Assembly (NCBI GenBank): GCA_002329325.1
Contig: DCTX01000001.1
Coordinates: 9,255-37,549, forward strand
DNA from: Anaerolineales bacterium UBA1429
Lineage (GTDB): Bacteria > Chloroflexota > Anaerolineae > UBA1429
Length of the DNA: 28,295 nucleotides
Reading direction: 5' to 3'
Of the stretch, positions 8,035-15,068 are shown in pieces. Each line of letters starts with the position of its first letter. The stretch's first letter is position 1. Both the position numbers and the translations under genes were made by a program. The notes under the pieces are model-generated. The model was not told the DNA's origin. It searched no databases and saw only the letters and a program-made list of their open reading frames with translations.

Positions 8035-9134
8035 GGCCGCCACAAGGTGGCCGCAATGAAGGCCGCCCCGCCGGGCCGGTCGTTGTAGTAGTAGGCGGTA
8101 ACCAGCGTGCCATCCGGGCGCTGCACGGTGCGGGTATAGCCCAGATCGTGGCTGCCCGCATCGTCCCTCAGGATCAGCTCCTCTCCCCACGTCTGCCCCT
8201 CGTCGGCGCTGATCCGCGCCCGGATGCCATAGGGGGCGGCGCGGTAGCCGTAGGTCAGGCACACCCGGCCATCGTGCAGGCGCAGCATGGCCGGGGGGTT
8301 GCCGCCCCATCCCGTATCGGGGGCGGGCCTCGATACGTATCGCCAGGTCAGGCCGTCGTCATCGGAGCGGTAGAGGTCGATCCAGTTCGTCCCCTGATCA
8401 AAGGCGCCCCCCTCATGGCAACGCACCGCCGTCACGATGCTCTCCGGCGATAGCCGCACGCTAGAGGGCATGATGACATAGCCCTCTCGGCCGGCGACCA
8501 CCCAGGAGCGCAGCGCGAAGGTGCGGCCCCCATCCTCGGTGCGGGCGCAGAGCACGCCCCTGCCCTCGCCCCCTTCGTGCTTGGAGGCCGTCAGAAACAG
8601 GGTGCAGGTGCGGGCATCCGAAACCAAATAGTCGGTGCGCGCCTCGATGCCCGTCTGCCCGAACATGGGCAGGGTGTAGGGCCCCTGCCAGGTGTGGCAG
8701 CGATCGAGGGAGGCATAGAACCAGGCTCGGGTGCCGCCGCCCAGGCCGGTGCGGGCGCAGAGCAACGCCAGGTCAGGCGCGGTGAAATCCAGGGGCGCCT
8801 GGAGCGGCGCGGGCAGGGGTGGCAGCCCCTGGGCCAGGGCGGCGCCCAGGCCCAGCTCGGGCGACATGTGCTCGTCGGCCGAGAGGGCGCGCCCTCCGGG
8901 CGAGGGCGCCGCCAGGGGCGCGGTCTCCCAGGTATGGCCGCCATCCAGGCTGCGCGCCAGCATGGTCACAAAGGGCTGGCGGGGATCCCGGGCATGAAAG
9001 TGCTCCTCGGGGCAGGGGTGGCCCACCACAAAGCCCAGGGCCAGCTCGTCGCCCCAGGCCCACATGCCATAGTTGGCCGGCCACCCGGCATAGCGATCCT
9101 CTCGCCGATAGACGATCACGTGCTCTGCTTGCAT
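8031..9134 (-). CDS. Sialidase/BNR-repeat family protein, cytosolic
   Basis: This 367-residue protein contains five Asp-box (BNR) motifs of the S-x-D-x-G-x-T-W type: SLDGGHTW (62-69), SLDRCHTW, TEDGGRTF, SDDDGLTW and SADEGQTW. They are spaced as in a six-bladed sialidase propeller. A Tyr-rich segment TAYYYND near the C-terminus is where family enzymes carry the nucleophilic Tyr. There is no signal peptide, so the protein is predicted to be intracellular, unlike most secreted sialidases. Substrate and activity are unproven. The ATG is chosen for the GGGAGGG Shine-Dalgarno just upstream. Its TAG stop shares CTAG (8031-8034) with the CpXC stop. Confidence 0.82.
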   Translation of the reverse strand: MQAEHVIVYRREDRYAGWPANYGMWAWGDELALGFVVGHPCPEEHFHARDPRQPFVTMLARSLDGGHTWETAPLAAPSPGGRALSADEHMSPELGLGAALAQGLPPLPAPLQAPLDFTAPDLALLCARTGLGGGTRAWFYASLDRCHTWQGPYTLPMFGQTGIEARTDYLVSDARTCTLFLTASKHEGGEGRGVLCARTEDGGRTFALRSWVVAGREGYVIMPSSVRLSPESIVTAVRCHEGGAFDQGTNWIDLYRSDDDGLTWRYVSRPAPDTGWGGNPPAMLRLHDGRVCLTYGYRAAPYGIRARISADEGQTWGEELILRDDAGSHDLGYTRTVQRPDGTLVTAYYYNDRPGGAAFIAATLWRP

Positions 9135-9240
9135 GGCGCCCTCCCATCGGCCCCGATCCGTCTCCTTGCGCCGATTCTACCCCATTGTGCTCTATTTGGC
9201 AGGTTGCGCGCCCGGGAAGCGCCGTTTTCCCAAGTGGAGT

Positions 9241-9269
9241 TTGGGATACTTGGGATAATCTTTGGGATA
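9241..9269. repeat. Three direct repeats of TTGGGATA
   Basis: TTGGGATA occurs at 9241-9248, 9250-9257 and 9262-9269, with a variant TTGGGTAT at 9281-9288 and an inverted partial copy (TTTTCCCAA) just before. The cluster lies upstream of the sialidase-like gene, in the tail-to-head gap with tupA. It could be an operator array. There is no other coding content in 9135-9357. Confidence 0.5.
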
Positions 9270-9307
9270 TGGCGCGCCGGTTGGGTATGCCAAGGCCCGG
9301 ATACGCC

Positions 9308-9336
9308 GGGAGCCCCCTCGCAGGCAGGGGGCTCCC
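9308..9336 (-). terminator. Hairpin downstream of the tup operon
   Basis: A perfect 11-bp stem, GGGAGCCCCCT at 9308-9318 with 9326-9336, around a 7-base loop. It lies 22 bases past the tupA stop. No T-run follows on the minus strand, so it may act with Rho or as a 3' stabiliser. Confidence 0.55.
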
Positions 9337-9357
9337 AGTTGGAGAGGGGGACTCGTA

Positions 9358-10251
9358 TTATTGAGGTGTAAAGAGAGGCGCGCCGAACTCGGCCACGCCG
9401 AACTCGCCGATCAGGGCCTTGGTTTCTGGTGAGATCAGCCAGTCAATGAACTGGTTCGCCAGATCTGCCTGGATGTGCTCGCCCTTGTCTGGGTTCACAG
9501 CCATCACGCCATAGGGGTTGAGGAGGATCGGGTCGCCCTCGACCACGATCACCAGATCGAACCCATCCTTGACGCGAGAGAGGTAGGTGGCGCGATCGCT
9601 CAGGGTGTAGGCCAACTGCTCCTCGGACATGGTCAGCACATCGCTCATGCCCTGCCCGGCGGAGATGTACCAGTCACCGGCGGGCTCGATCCCGGCCGCT
9701 GCCCAGACGGACTTTTCCTTGCCGTGGGTGCCGGAATCGTCGCCGCGGGAGACGAAGGTGCTCTGAGACTCGGCGATCATGGCAAAGGCTTCGGCCACAT
9801 CGGTCATGCCGCTGATGCCCGCCGGATCCGATTCGGGGCCAACGATGACAAAGTCGTTGTACATGACGTCCTCGCGGCGCACGCCATGGCCCTCAGCCAT
9901 GAACTTGTCCTCGCGAGCGCGATCGTGCACCAGCAGCACGTCGGCGTTGCCATCCATGCCCAGCGTCAGCGCCTGGCCCGTGCCCACGGCTACCACGTCC
10001 ACTTTGACGCCATACTTGGCCTCAAAATCGGGCAGGATGAAGCCCAGCAGGCCCGAATCATAGGTGCTGGTGGTGGTCGCCAGCATGAGGGTCTGGCCCT
10101 CTTCGTCCGCCGGCGGCTCGGTCGTCGGCTCTGCCTCAGCCACCGGCTCGGCCTCGACGGTCGCGGGCGCCGGCGTCTCGGCGGTGGTGCAAGCTGCCAG
10201 GAGCGCCACGGCGCATACCAGTACAAGCAAGACGCGGATCATTCGCAACAT
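9358..10251 (-). CDS. tupA: Tungstate ABC transporter substrate-binding lipoprotein
   Basis: This 297-residue precursor has a lipoprotein signal peptide ending in the lipobox LLAAC (Cys21). A Thr/Pro/Glu-rich linker to about residue 50 follows, and then the oxyanion-binding domain. Signatures of TupA are ATTTSTYDSGLL, VGTGQAL, ADVLLVHDRAREDKF, VMYNDFVIVGPESDP and SRGDDSGTH. The Thr/Ser residues of TTTS and the SRGDDSGTH segment contact the oxyanion in characterised TupA proteins. These features separate it from molybdate ModA and the broader WtpA. ATG at 10249-10251 has AAAGGAG five bases upstream. It is the last gene of the tupB-tupC-tupA operon, 23 bases after tupC. Confidence 0.93.
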   Translation of the reverse strand: MLRMIRVLLVLVCAVALLAACTTAETPAPATVEAEPVAEAEPTTEPPADEEGQTLMLATTTSTYDSGLLGFILPDFEAKYGVKVDVVAVGTGQALTLGMDGNADVLLVHDRAREDKFMAEGHGVRREDVMYNDFVIVGPESDPAGISGMTDVAEAFAMIAESQSTFVSRGDDSGTHGKEKSVWAAAGIEPAGDWYISAGQGMSDVLTMSEEQLAYTLSDRATYLSRVKDGFDLVIVVEGDPILLNPYGVMAVNPDKGEHIQADLANQFIDWLISPETKALIGEFGVAEFGAPLFTPQ

Positions 10252-10274
10252 GTTTCTCCTTTCGAATCGGACAT

Positions 10275-11006
10275 CTAGTAGACCATCTCTCCGCGGGCAA
10301 AGGCTGAGGTGCGCGGATCGTCGGGCTGCTCGAAGAACGTCTCGGCATCGGTCACCTCGATCAGCTCGCCCTCCAGCAACAAGCCCACCCGATGGGCCAG
10401 GCGTCGCGCCTGGAACACATTGTGGGTCACCAGCACAATGGTCGTGGCGCGCTCCCGGTTGAGTTCGCGGACGATCTCCTCGATCACCCCCACGTTGTAG
10501 GGATCCAGGTTGGCGGTGGGCTCGTCCAGCAGGAGCACATCGGTATCCAGGGCGATGGCCCGGGCCAGGGCCACCCGCTGGGCCTCGCCGCCGGAGAGGG
10601 TGGCCGCCTTCTGCCGCGCCAGGCCCAGCAGCCCCACCCGATGTAGGGCCTCGTTCACCCGGGCCTGGGCGTTCGGCAGGCGCCGCAGCCGCAGCCCGTA
10701 GCCCACGTTGGCCTGCACGCTGCGCTTGAGCAACAGGGGCCGCTGGAAGACGGTGGTCACGCGGCGGCGCATCTCCAGGGGCACCATCCCATCGGGGCCA
10801 TAGTCGTTGCCCTGAAAGCGGATCACGCCCGCGCTGGGGGGCTCCAGGAAATTGAGCAGCCGCAGACAGGTGCTCTTGCCCGAACCGCTGGGCCCCACGA
10901 TGGCCAGGATCTCGCCGGGGAATACGTCCAGTTGGGCGATTCGCAGCACCGTGCGCGGCCCATAGCTCTTGGTGAGATGGCTCAGATGGTAGATCGGCTC
11001 GCTCAT
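10275..11006 (-). CDS. tupC: Tungstate ABC transporter ATP-binding protein
   Basis: This 243-residue single-domain ABC ATPase has Walker A GPSGSGKST near residue 38, the Q-loop VFQRP, the signature LSGGEAQR, Walker B VLLLDEPTANLDP, and the H-loop VTHN. It energises tungstate uptake with TupB and TupA. The ATG overlaps the tupB stop in ATGA (11003-11006), a classic coupling arrangement. There is no C-terminal TOBE/Mop regulatory domain, unlike ModC, so regulation is more likely at the RNA leader than by oxyanion binding to the ATPase. Confidence 0.93.
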   Translation of the reverse strand: MSEPIYHLSHLTKSYGPRTVLRIAQLDVFPGEILAIVGPSGSGKSTCLRLLNFLEPPSAGVIRFQGNDYGPDGMVPLEMRRRVTTVFQRPLLLKRSVQANVGYGLRLRRLPNAQARVNEALHRVGLLGLARQKAATLSGGEAQRVALARAIALDTDVLLLDEPTANLDPYNVGVIEEIVRELNRERATTIVLVTHNVFQARRLAHRVGLLLEGELIEVTDAETFFEQPDDPRTSAFARGEMVY

Positions 11007-11716
11007 TCGTCGAAACTCTTTCCCTGCAGAAGCATCATCGCCACGTTGACCAGGAACGATAGACCCAGCAGGATGATGCCCAGGGCAGAGGCCAGATCAA
11101 AGTTGCCTTTGCGGGTCTCGAGCACGATGGCGGTGGTCAGCACCCGGGTGCGGCCCTCGATGTTGCCGCCCACCAGCATCACGGCGCCCACCTCCGAGAT
11201 GATGCTGCCGAACCCGGCGATGACGGACACGATGACGCCCACCCGCGCCTCCTGCAGGATGGTCCAGGCCGTCTGCAAAGAGGTGGCCCCCAGGGCGCGG
11301 ATCTGCTGGCGAAGCTGGGGCTCCACGCCCATGACAGCGGCCATGGTGAACCCGGCCACCAACGGAAAGGAGATGATGGTCTGAGCCAGCATCATGGCCG
11401 GGGGCGTGAACAGCCGTGGAATGTAGGAGGCGTCTATCTGCCCCAGCGGCCCACTGCGCGAGAGCAGCATGTATACCAGCAGCCCGATGACCACGGGGGG
11501 GAAACCCATGCCGGTGTAGAGCGCCGAGATCACCAGCCGGCGGCCGCGAAAGCGCCGTAGCCCCAAGAACGCCCCCAGGGGGATCCCGATGAGGGAACTG
11601 AAGAGCAACGCCACGCCGGAGACCTGAAAGGTCAGCCCGACGATCTCCCATAGGACGGGATCGCGCTGCAAGATCAGGGCAAGGGCCTGCTGCAGGCCCT
11701 GAAGCAAATCGGAAAT
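11003..11716 (-). CDS. tupB: Tungstate ABC transporter permease, probable ATT start
   Basis: This 237-residue permease starts at ATT 11714-11716 and has five or six hydrophobic segments. Characteristic TupB stretches are TFQVSGVALLFSSLIGIPLG, the cytoplasmic coupling segment IRALGATSLQTAWTILQEAR, and IAGFGSIISEVGAVMLVGGN. No ATG or GTG exists in frame near the expected N-terminus. The frame stays open upstream to 11824, but that extension would translate straight through the intrinsic terminator hairpin. An excellent AGGAGG (11724-11729) lies exactly seven bases before ATT. The next in-frame TTG, at 11705-11707, has a 16-base spacing. I therefore infer an ATT start, giving M-S-D-L-L-Q-G-L. 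This is inference. The gene overlaps tupC by four bases. Confidence 0.85.
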   Translation of the reverse strand: MSDLLQGLQQALALILQRDPVLWEIVGLTFQVSGVALLFSSLIGIPLGAFLGLRRFRGRRLVISALYTGMGFPPVVIGLLVYMLLSRSGPLGQIDASYIPRLFTPPAMMLAQTIISFPLVAGFTMAAVMGVEPQLRQQIRALGATSLQTAWTILQEARVGVIVSVIAGFGSIISEVGAVMLVGGNIEGRTRVLTTAIVLETRKGNFDLASALGIILLGLSFLVNVAMMLLQGKSFDE

Positions 11717-11750
11717 GACGACGCCTCCTTCGGCATCCGGGTCGGGGCAC

Positions 11751-11795
11751 AAAAAACGCCGGTTCTCTTGCCATGCAGGATCAAGAGAACCGGCG
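11751..11795 (-). terminator. Intrinsic terminator in the tup leader (riboswitch expression platform)
   Basis: Read on the minus strand, CGCCGGTTCTCTTG pairs perfectly over 14 bp with CAAGAGAACCGGCG, around an 11-base loop, and six T residues follow (11756-11751). It stands between the leader aptamer and the tupB ribosome-binding site, so readthrough must be controlled for the operon to be expressed. GAGAAC at the 3' edge of the aptamer (complement of 11811-11816) can pair with GTTCTC of the terminator's 5' arm, giving a possible antiterminator. Confidence 0.85.
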
Positions 11796-11805
11796 CAAAG
11801 CGTCG

Positions 11806-11941
11806 TCTCCGTTCTCCTTTCCAAGCATGGGGGGCGTGGCCGTTTCCAGCCACACCGTTTGCCGCCAGCCCCCTTGCCGGCGACTCGATCACGAGCCCTA
11901 ACAGCCTGCAGAAGGCTGCGTTAGGCGGCGTGATTCGGAGA
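11806..11941 (-). ncRNA. Candidate Moco/Tuco riboswitch in the tup leader
   Basis: The minus-strand leader folds with a closing stem TCTCCG/CGGAGA (11941-11936 with 11811-11806). A second stem ATCACG/CGTGAT carries a CCTAA...TTAGG and CAGCC...GGCTG hairpin, and a further hairpin GTGTGGC/GCCACGC has loop TGGAAACG. The segment GCCCCCCAUGCUUGGAAAGG aligns without gaps, at about 14 of 20 positions, to the conserved 3' core of the molybdenum-cofactor RNA motif upstream of E. coli moaA, including the invariant UGGAAAGG. The location before a tungstate transporter and a terminator fits the family. The assignment is by eye, and it could be a divergent or Tuco-like variant. Confidence 0.65.
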
Positions 11942-11966
11942 GCAGATTATTCGGTTGACGAACGGC

Positions 11967-11995
11967 ATTGTACCGCGCGGATGCCGACCCGTCAA
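11967..11995 (-). promoter_or_regulatory. Promoter of the tup operon leader
   Basis: On the minus strand, TTGACG (11995-11990), a 17-base spacer and TACAAT (11972-11967). The predicted start near 11960 is about 20 bases before the first aptamer stem. Confidence 0.8.
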
Positions 11996-12033
11996 ATGGG
12001 AAACGGGCCAGGGGGCGCGGCGCCTCCGGCAGG

Positions 12034-12519
12034 TTACTCCTGCCCGATGGTGGGCAGGCCGGCCTCGACCCAGGCGCGCAGCCCGCCTTTCAACAAGCGC
12101 ACCTGCTCGGAATCCAACCCTTCGGCGATCAGTGACAGCGCCACCCGGGCGCTGCTGGCTTCATCCGGTCAAGTTCAATAGAAGACGAGCAGCCGATCGT
12201 CGGGCAGTTCGGCCATGCGCTGGATGGCCTCGACCTCGGGCAGTGAGATCGCATCCTGGGCGTGCAGCGCCTCATAGATCTCGGCGGAGCGCACATCCAG
12301 GAGCACGGCCTCTCCCGCCTGAATCAGGCTGTAGGTCTCCTCAGGCGAGATGCGCGGCAGGTCTCCGGCGGAGAGATCCGGCCCCGAGGGGCCTGTGACC
12401 GCCAGCACGATCGCCACCGCGAGGATCAGCACCGCGGCGGCGCCGGCTCCGATGGTCAGCAGGGTGCGCTTGCGTCGTTCCTTGCGGATCTGTTCCAGAC
12501 GTTCCTCGCGTCGGCTCAA
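12034..12519 (-). CDS. Membrane-anchored rhodanese with two in-frame TGA codons (candidate double selenocysteine protein)
   Basis: Reading through two TGA codons gives a 161-residue protein. It has a basic N-terminus, one membrane anchor (about residues 19-42), then an extracytoplasmic rhodanese domain with LLDVRSAE (Asp75, Arg77), LPDDRLLVFY (105-114), then TGA-Thr-TGA-PDEASSARVAL, and a C-terminal LKGGLRAWVEAGLP. Rhodaneses of this type carry C-x-C-PDEA-x-SAR at this point, the first Cys being the sulfur-carrying nucleophile. Both Cys positions are TGA here (12177-12175 and 12171-12169). The frame then runs uninterrupted to TAA at 12034, and a SECIS-like hairpin follows. Start is TTG with AAAGGAG upstream. 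It lies 20 bases after the kinase gene. A pseudogene is the alternative, but two substitutions hitting exactly the two Cys codons make it unlikely. Confidence 0.85.
12136..12154 (-). promoter_or_regulatory. Candidate bacterial SECIS hairpin in the rhodanese mRNA
   Basis: CAGCGCC pairs with GGCGCTG (7 bp) around loop CGGGT on the minus strand. The loop begins 22 bases after the second TGA and 28 after the first. A G is present within the first two loop bases. Stem length, loop size and distance all fall in the range described for bacterial SECIS elements. Confidence 0.6.
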
Positions 12520-12539
12520 CGAAGGCTCCTTTCACCGGG

Positions 12540-13880
12540 TCAGTATGTATAGGAGCTCCCGCCGATAAACTCGCGCAGCAACGAATCGGGCGGGATGGCC
12601 GACTCGTCTTCCACGGGGACCACGGCCTCTAGCAGGGTGCTGATGCGCCTGGCGCGGGTGTAGGCATCCAGGCGCAGGGGATCGTCGCGGTAGAGCTCCT
12701 CCCACCGCCTGAACTGCTCGCCCAGGCGCGCCCCCATCACCGGCAGCTCGTAGGGCAGCCCGCTGTTCACCACATAGTCACAGGTGTTCACATAGGGCAC
12801 AATGTTGCGCATCTCGCTAGAGCGCACATAGTGCCAGTGCTCCAGCGTGCGCTGGGGGTCATAGGCGCGATGAGTGGCATCCCGCTCCATGCGGCGCATC
12901 AGGCGCAGGTCGGTCCAGCGCACATACTCGCCATTGGGGCCGCGCATCTGGAGCAGCGGCTCGATGTACAGCTTGAACAGGCTATCCGGCGAGACGCCCT
13001 CCAGCATGGGCTTGTGCAGGCCGTGCAGGCTGTCGATCAGGATGATGTCGTTGGGGCCGATCCGCAGAGGCGTTTGCTCGAGGGTTCGCCGGCCGGTTTT
13101 AAAGTCATAGTGAGGCAAGAGCACCTGCTCGCCGGCGATCAGTTGCTGCAGGTGCTCATTGATCAGGGCGAGATCCAGAGCCTGGGGCGTCTCATAGTCA
13201 TAATCGCCGAACTCATCCTTGGGGTGGTTCTCCAGATCGTAAAAGTAGTCGTCCACCGTGAGGGGTACCAGTTGCAGCCCCATGCTGGTCAACAGGTGGC
13301 TCAGCTTGATGGTGGTGGTGGTCTTGCCGGAGGACGAGGGCCCCGCCACGATGGCGATGCGGATCTCGCCGCGGCGCTCGCGAATCATCTCGGCGGCGCA
13401 GGTGACATCTTCGTTGTAGGCCCGGTCCGCTTCGCGCACGATCTCGGCAAACTCGCCCCGCTCGATGCGGGCGTTGAGTTGCTGGACGGTGCTCACCCGG
13501 TGGTCGATGGCCCAGTTGAGCACCTCATAGATCTTGCGCCAGGGGATGTTCTGCTGAACCTGGGCCTCTCGATGGGCCCGCTCCTGACGGCGACGGGCCC
13601 GCTCGTCGCGGTAGAGGATGTACGCCTTGGCGGTGCTGGCGTAGCCGTTCTTGATCAGCACCCGCTCGACGATATCCTGGATGCCTTCCACCGTGGGGAT
13701 CTCGTCGGGGGGCGTCTCGCGCTCCAACTGGGCCACCACCTCATTGGCCAGGCGCTCGGCCAGGGCGCGGTCGCGCCCGCCCACGGCCACCGCCGCCCGA
13801 TAGATGGCGTTGGTGATGCGTTCCTGGTTAAAGGGCACAACCGCCCCGGTGCGTTTGATGACCTGCTGAATCTGTGGCAT
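12540..13880 (-). CDS. ATP-cone / uridine-kinase-like fusion protein
   Basis: This 446-residue protein begins with an ATP-cone (residues 1-95: VIKRTGAVVPFNQERITNAI, then GIQDIVERVLIKNGYASTAKAYILYRDERA). That domain normally senses dATP/ATP in ribonucleotide reductases and NrdR. After a linker comes a P-loop kinase of the uridine kinase/phosphoribulokinase family, with Walker A AGPSSSGKTTTT near residue 180, the DDYFYD segment, and IILIDSLHGLHKPM as Walker B. The long C-terminus is helical. It probably phosphorylates a nucleoside or related sugar under nucleotide control, but the substrate is unknown. A 20-base gap to the rhodanese gene suggests co-transcription. Confidence 0.87.
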   Translation of the reverse strand: MPQIQQVIKRTGAVVPFNQERITNAIYRAAVAVGGRDRALAERLANEVVAQLERETPPDEIPTVEGIQDIVERVLIKNGYASTAKAYILYRDERARRRQERAHREAQVQQNIPWRKIYEVLNWAIDHRVSTVQQLNARIERGEFAEIVREADRAYNEDVTCAAEMIRERRGEIRIAIVAGPSSSGKTTTTIKLSHLLTSMGLQLVPLTVDDYFYDLENHPKDEFGDYDYETPQALDLALINEHLQQLIAGEQVLLPHYDFKTGRRTLEQTPLRIGPNDIILIDSLHGLHKPMLEGVSPDSLFKLYIEPLLQMRGPNGEYVRWTDLRLMRRMERDATHRAYDPQRTLEHWHYVRSSEMRNIVPYVNTCDYVVNSGLPYELPVMGARLGEQFRRWEELYRDDPLRLDAYTRARRISTLLEAVVPVEDESAIPPDSLLREFIGGSSYTY

Positions 13881-14034
13881 GTACTAACTCCTTGGGTACC
13901 CACATGCCGTATATTGCTGCAAGTATAGCGCCAGCGCGCCCCTGTGTCCAGAAGCGGCGGGGCTCGCGCGCAAGGGCGGGAGCCCGGTCGCCCTCACCCT
14001 GGCTGGCCCGCCGCAGGCCGCGAGCGGGATGTGC

Positions 14035-14040
14035 TATACT
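14035..14040 (+). promoter_or_regulatory. Likely -10 box of the toroid-protein gene
   Basis: TATACT stands 37 bases before the ATG, preceded by TGC (extended -10). No good -35 box is seen at the usual distance. The 197-base divergent gap 13881-14077 holds nothing else recognisable. Confidence 0.5.
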
Positions 14041-14077
14041 GAGGCTGTCATCGCAAGCCAAGACAAGGGAGGCCGCC

Positions 14078-15043
14078 ATGGAGCCGGTTGTTGCCCAGTT
14101 GCTGCAGTACGGAGAGCCTGCCGTGCGCTTCAAGGTGCGCACCGGCGTCCTCGGCCACGATCCCGCTGACCCTATGGTCACCGCCTTGCGCCTGACGGTG
14201 CGCCAATCCCCTCGGGTGCAGGCCATGCTGGCGCCCCGCGACGCCGAGGGCCGCCTGCCGTATCACCCCTACCGCAAGTGGGTGGGCGCCCATTGGGTCC
14301 TGGCGCAACTGGCCGACCTCGGCTATCCCACGGGCGACGACGACCTGATCCCCCTGCGCGAACAGGTCTACACCTGGCTGTTCTCACGCAAGCACGAGGC
14401 GAATATCCCCGTCATCCAGGGGCGCGCCCGGCGCTGCGCCTCGCAAGAAGGGAACCTGGTCCTGGCCCTGCACAGCCTGGGCCTGGCCGATGCGCGCACC
14501 GAGGAGCTGGCGCGGCGTCTGTTGGGATGGCAGTGGCCCGATGGCGGCTGGAACTGCGACCGCAAGGCCGCCGCGTCCCACTCGTCCTACCACGAGACGC
14601 TGATCCCCTTGCGGGCCCTGGCCGTGCATGCCCGCCTCACGGGAGACCCGGCCTTCCAGAGCGCCGTTGAGCGGGGCGTCGAGGTGTTGCTCAAGCGCCG
14701 CCTCTTTCGACGGCTCTCGACGGGCGAGATCATCGAGCCGGCCTTTGTCCAGCTCCACTACCCCTACTACTGGCGCTACAACATCCTCTACGCCCTGCGG
14801 GTGCTGGCCGAGATCGGGGCCATCGGCGATCCGCGCTGCGCCGAGGCGCTGGATCTGCTGGAGAGCAAGCGCCTGCCCGACGGCGGGTGGCCCGCCGAGA
14901 TCAAGTACTATACCGTGCTCACCAATGGAGAGCCCAAGAGCGGCCATTCGTGGGTGGATTGGGGCGGCGCCAGGCGAAAGACGGCGAACCCGTGGGTCAC
15001 CGCTGAGGCGCTGACGGTGCTGCAGGCGGCCGGGCGGCTATAG
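14078..15043 (+). CDS. Prenyltransferase/squalene-cyclase-like alpha-toroid protein
   Basis: This 321-residue protein is built of paired helices with QW-like repeats, for example LGWQWPDGGWNCDRKAAAS in the middle and LPDGGWPAEIKYY near the end, plus VTAEALTVLQAAGRL at the C-terminus. The pattern W-PDGGW-N is that of terpenoid cyclase/protein prenyltransferase alpha/alpha toroids. The acidic DxDD motif of squalene-hopene cyclases is not obvious, so catalysis is uncertain. I start at ATG 14078, with AAGGGAGG just upstream. The frame stays open further upstream, but that part overlaps the divergent kinase start and the promoter. It converges with the lipoprotein gene 25 bases downstream. Confidence 0.75.
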   Translation: MEPVVAQLLQYGEPAVRFKVRTGVLGHDPADPMVTALRLTVRQSPRVQAMLAPRDAEGRLPYHPYRKWVGAHWVLAQLADLGYPTGDDDLIPLREQVYTWLFSRKHEANIPVIQGRARRCASQEGNLVLALHSLGLADARTEELARRLLGWQWPDGGWNCDRKAAASHSSYHETLIPLRALAVHARLTGDPAFQSAVERGVEVLLKRRLFRRLSTGEIIEPAFVQLHYPYYWRYNILYALRVLAEIGAIGDPRCAEALDLLESKRLPDGGWPAEIKYYTVLTNGEPKSGHSWVDWGGARRKTANPWVTAEALTVLQAAGRL

Positions 15044-15068
15044 GCCGGGATCCGGGCGGGGAGGCCCG

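Noticed and set aside
12034..12519. Rhodanese as a pseudogene or truncated 114-residue protein
   Set aside because: The sequence after the TGAs is intact and in the same frame, and only the two family Cys positions are affected. A SECIS-like hairpin is present. Kept as a candidate selenoprotein.
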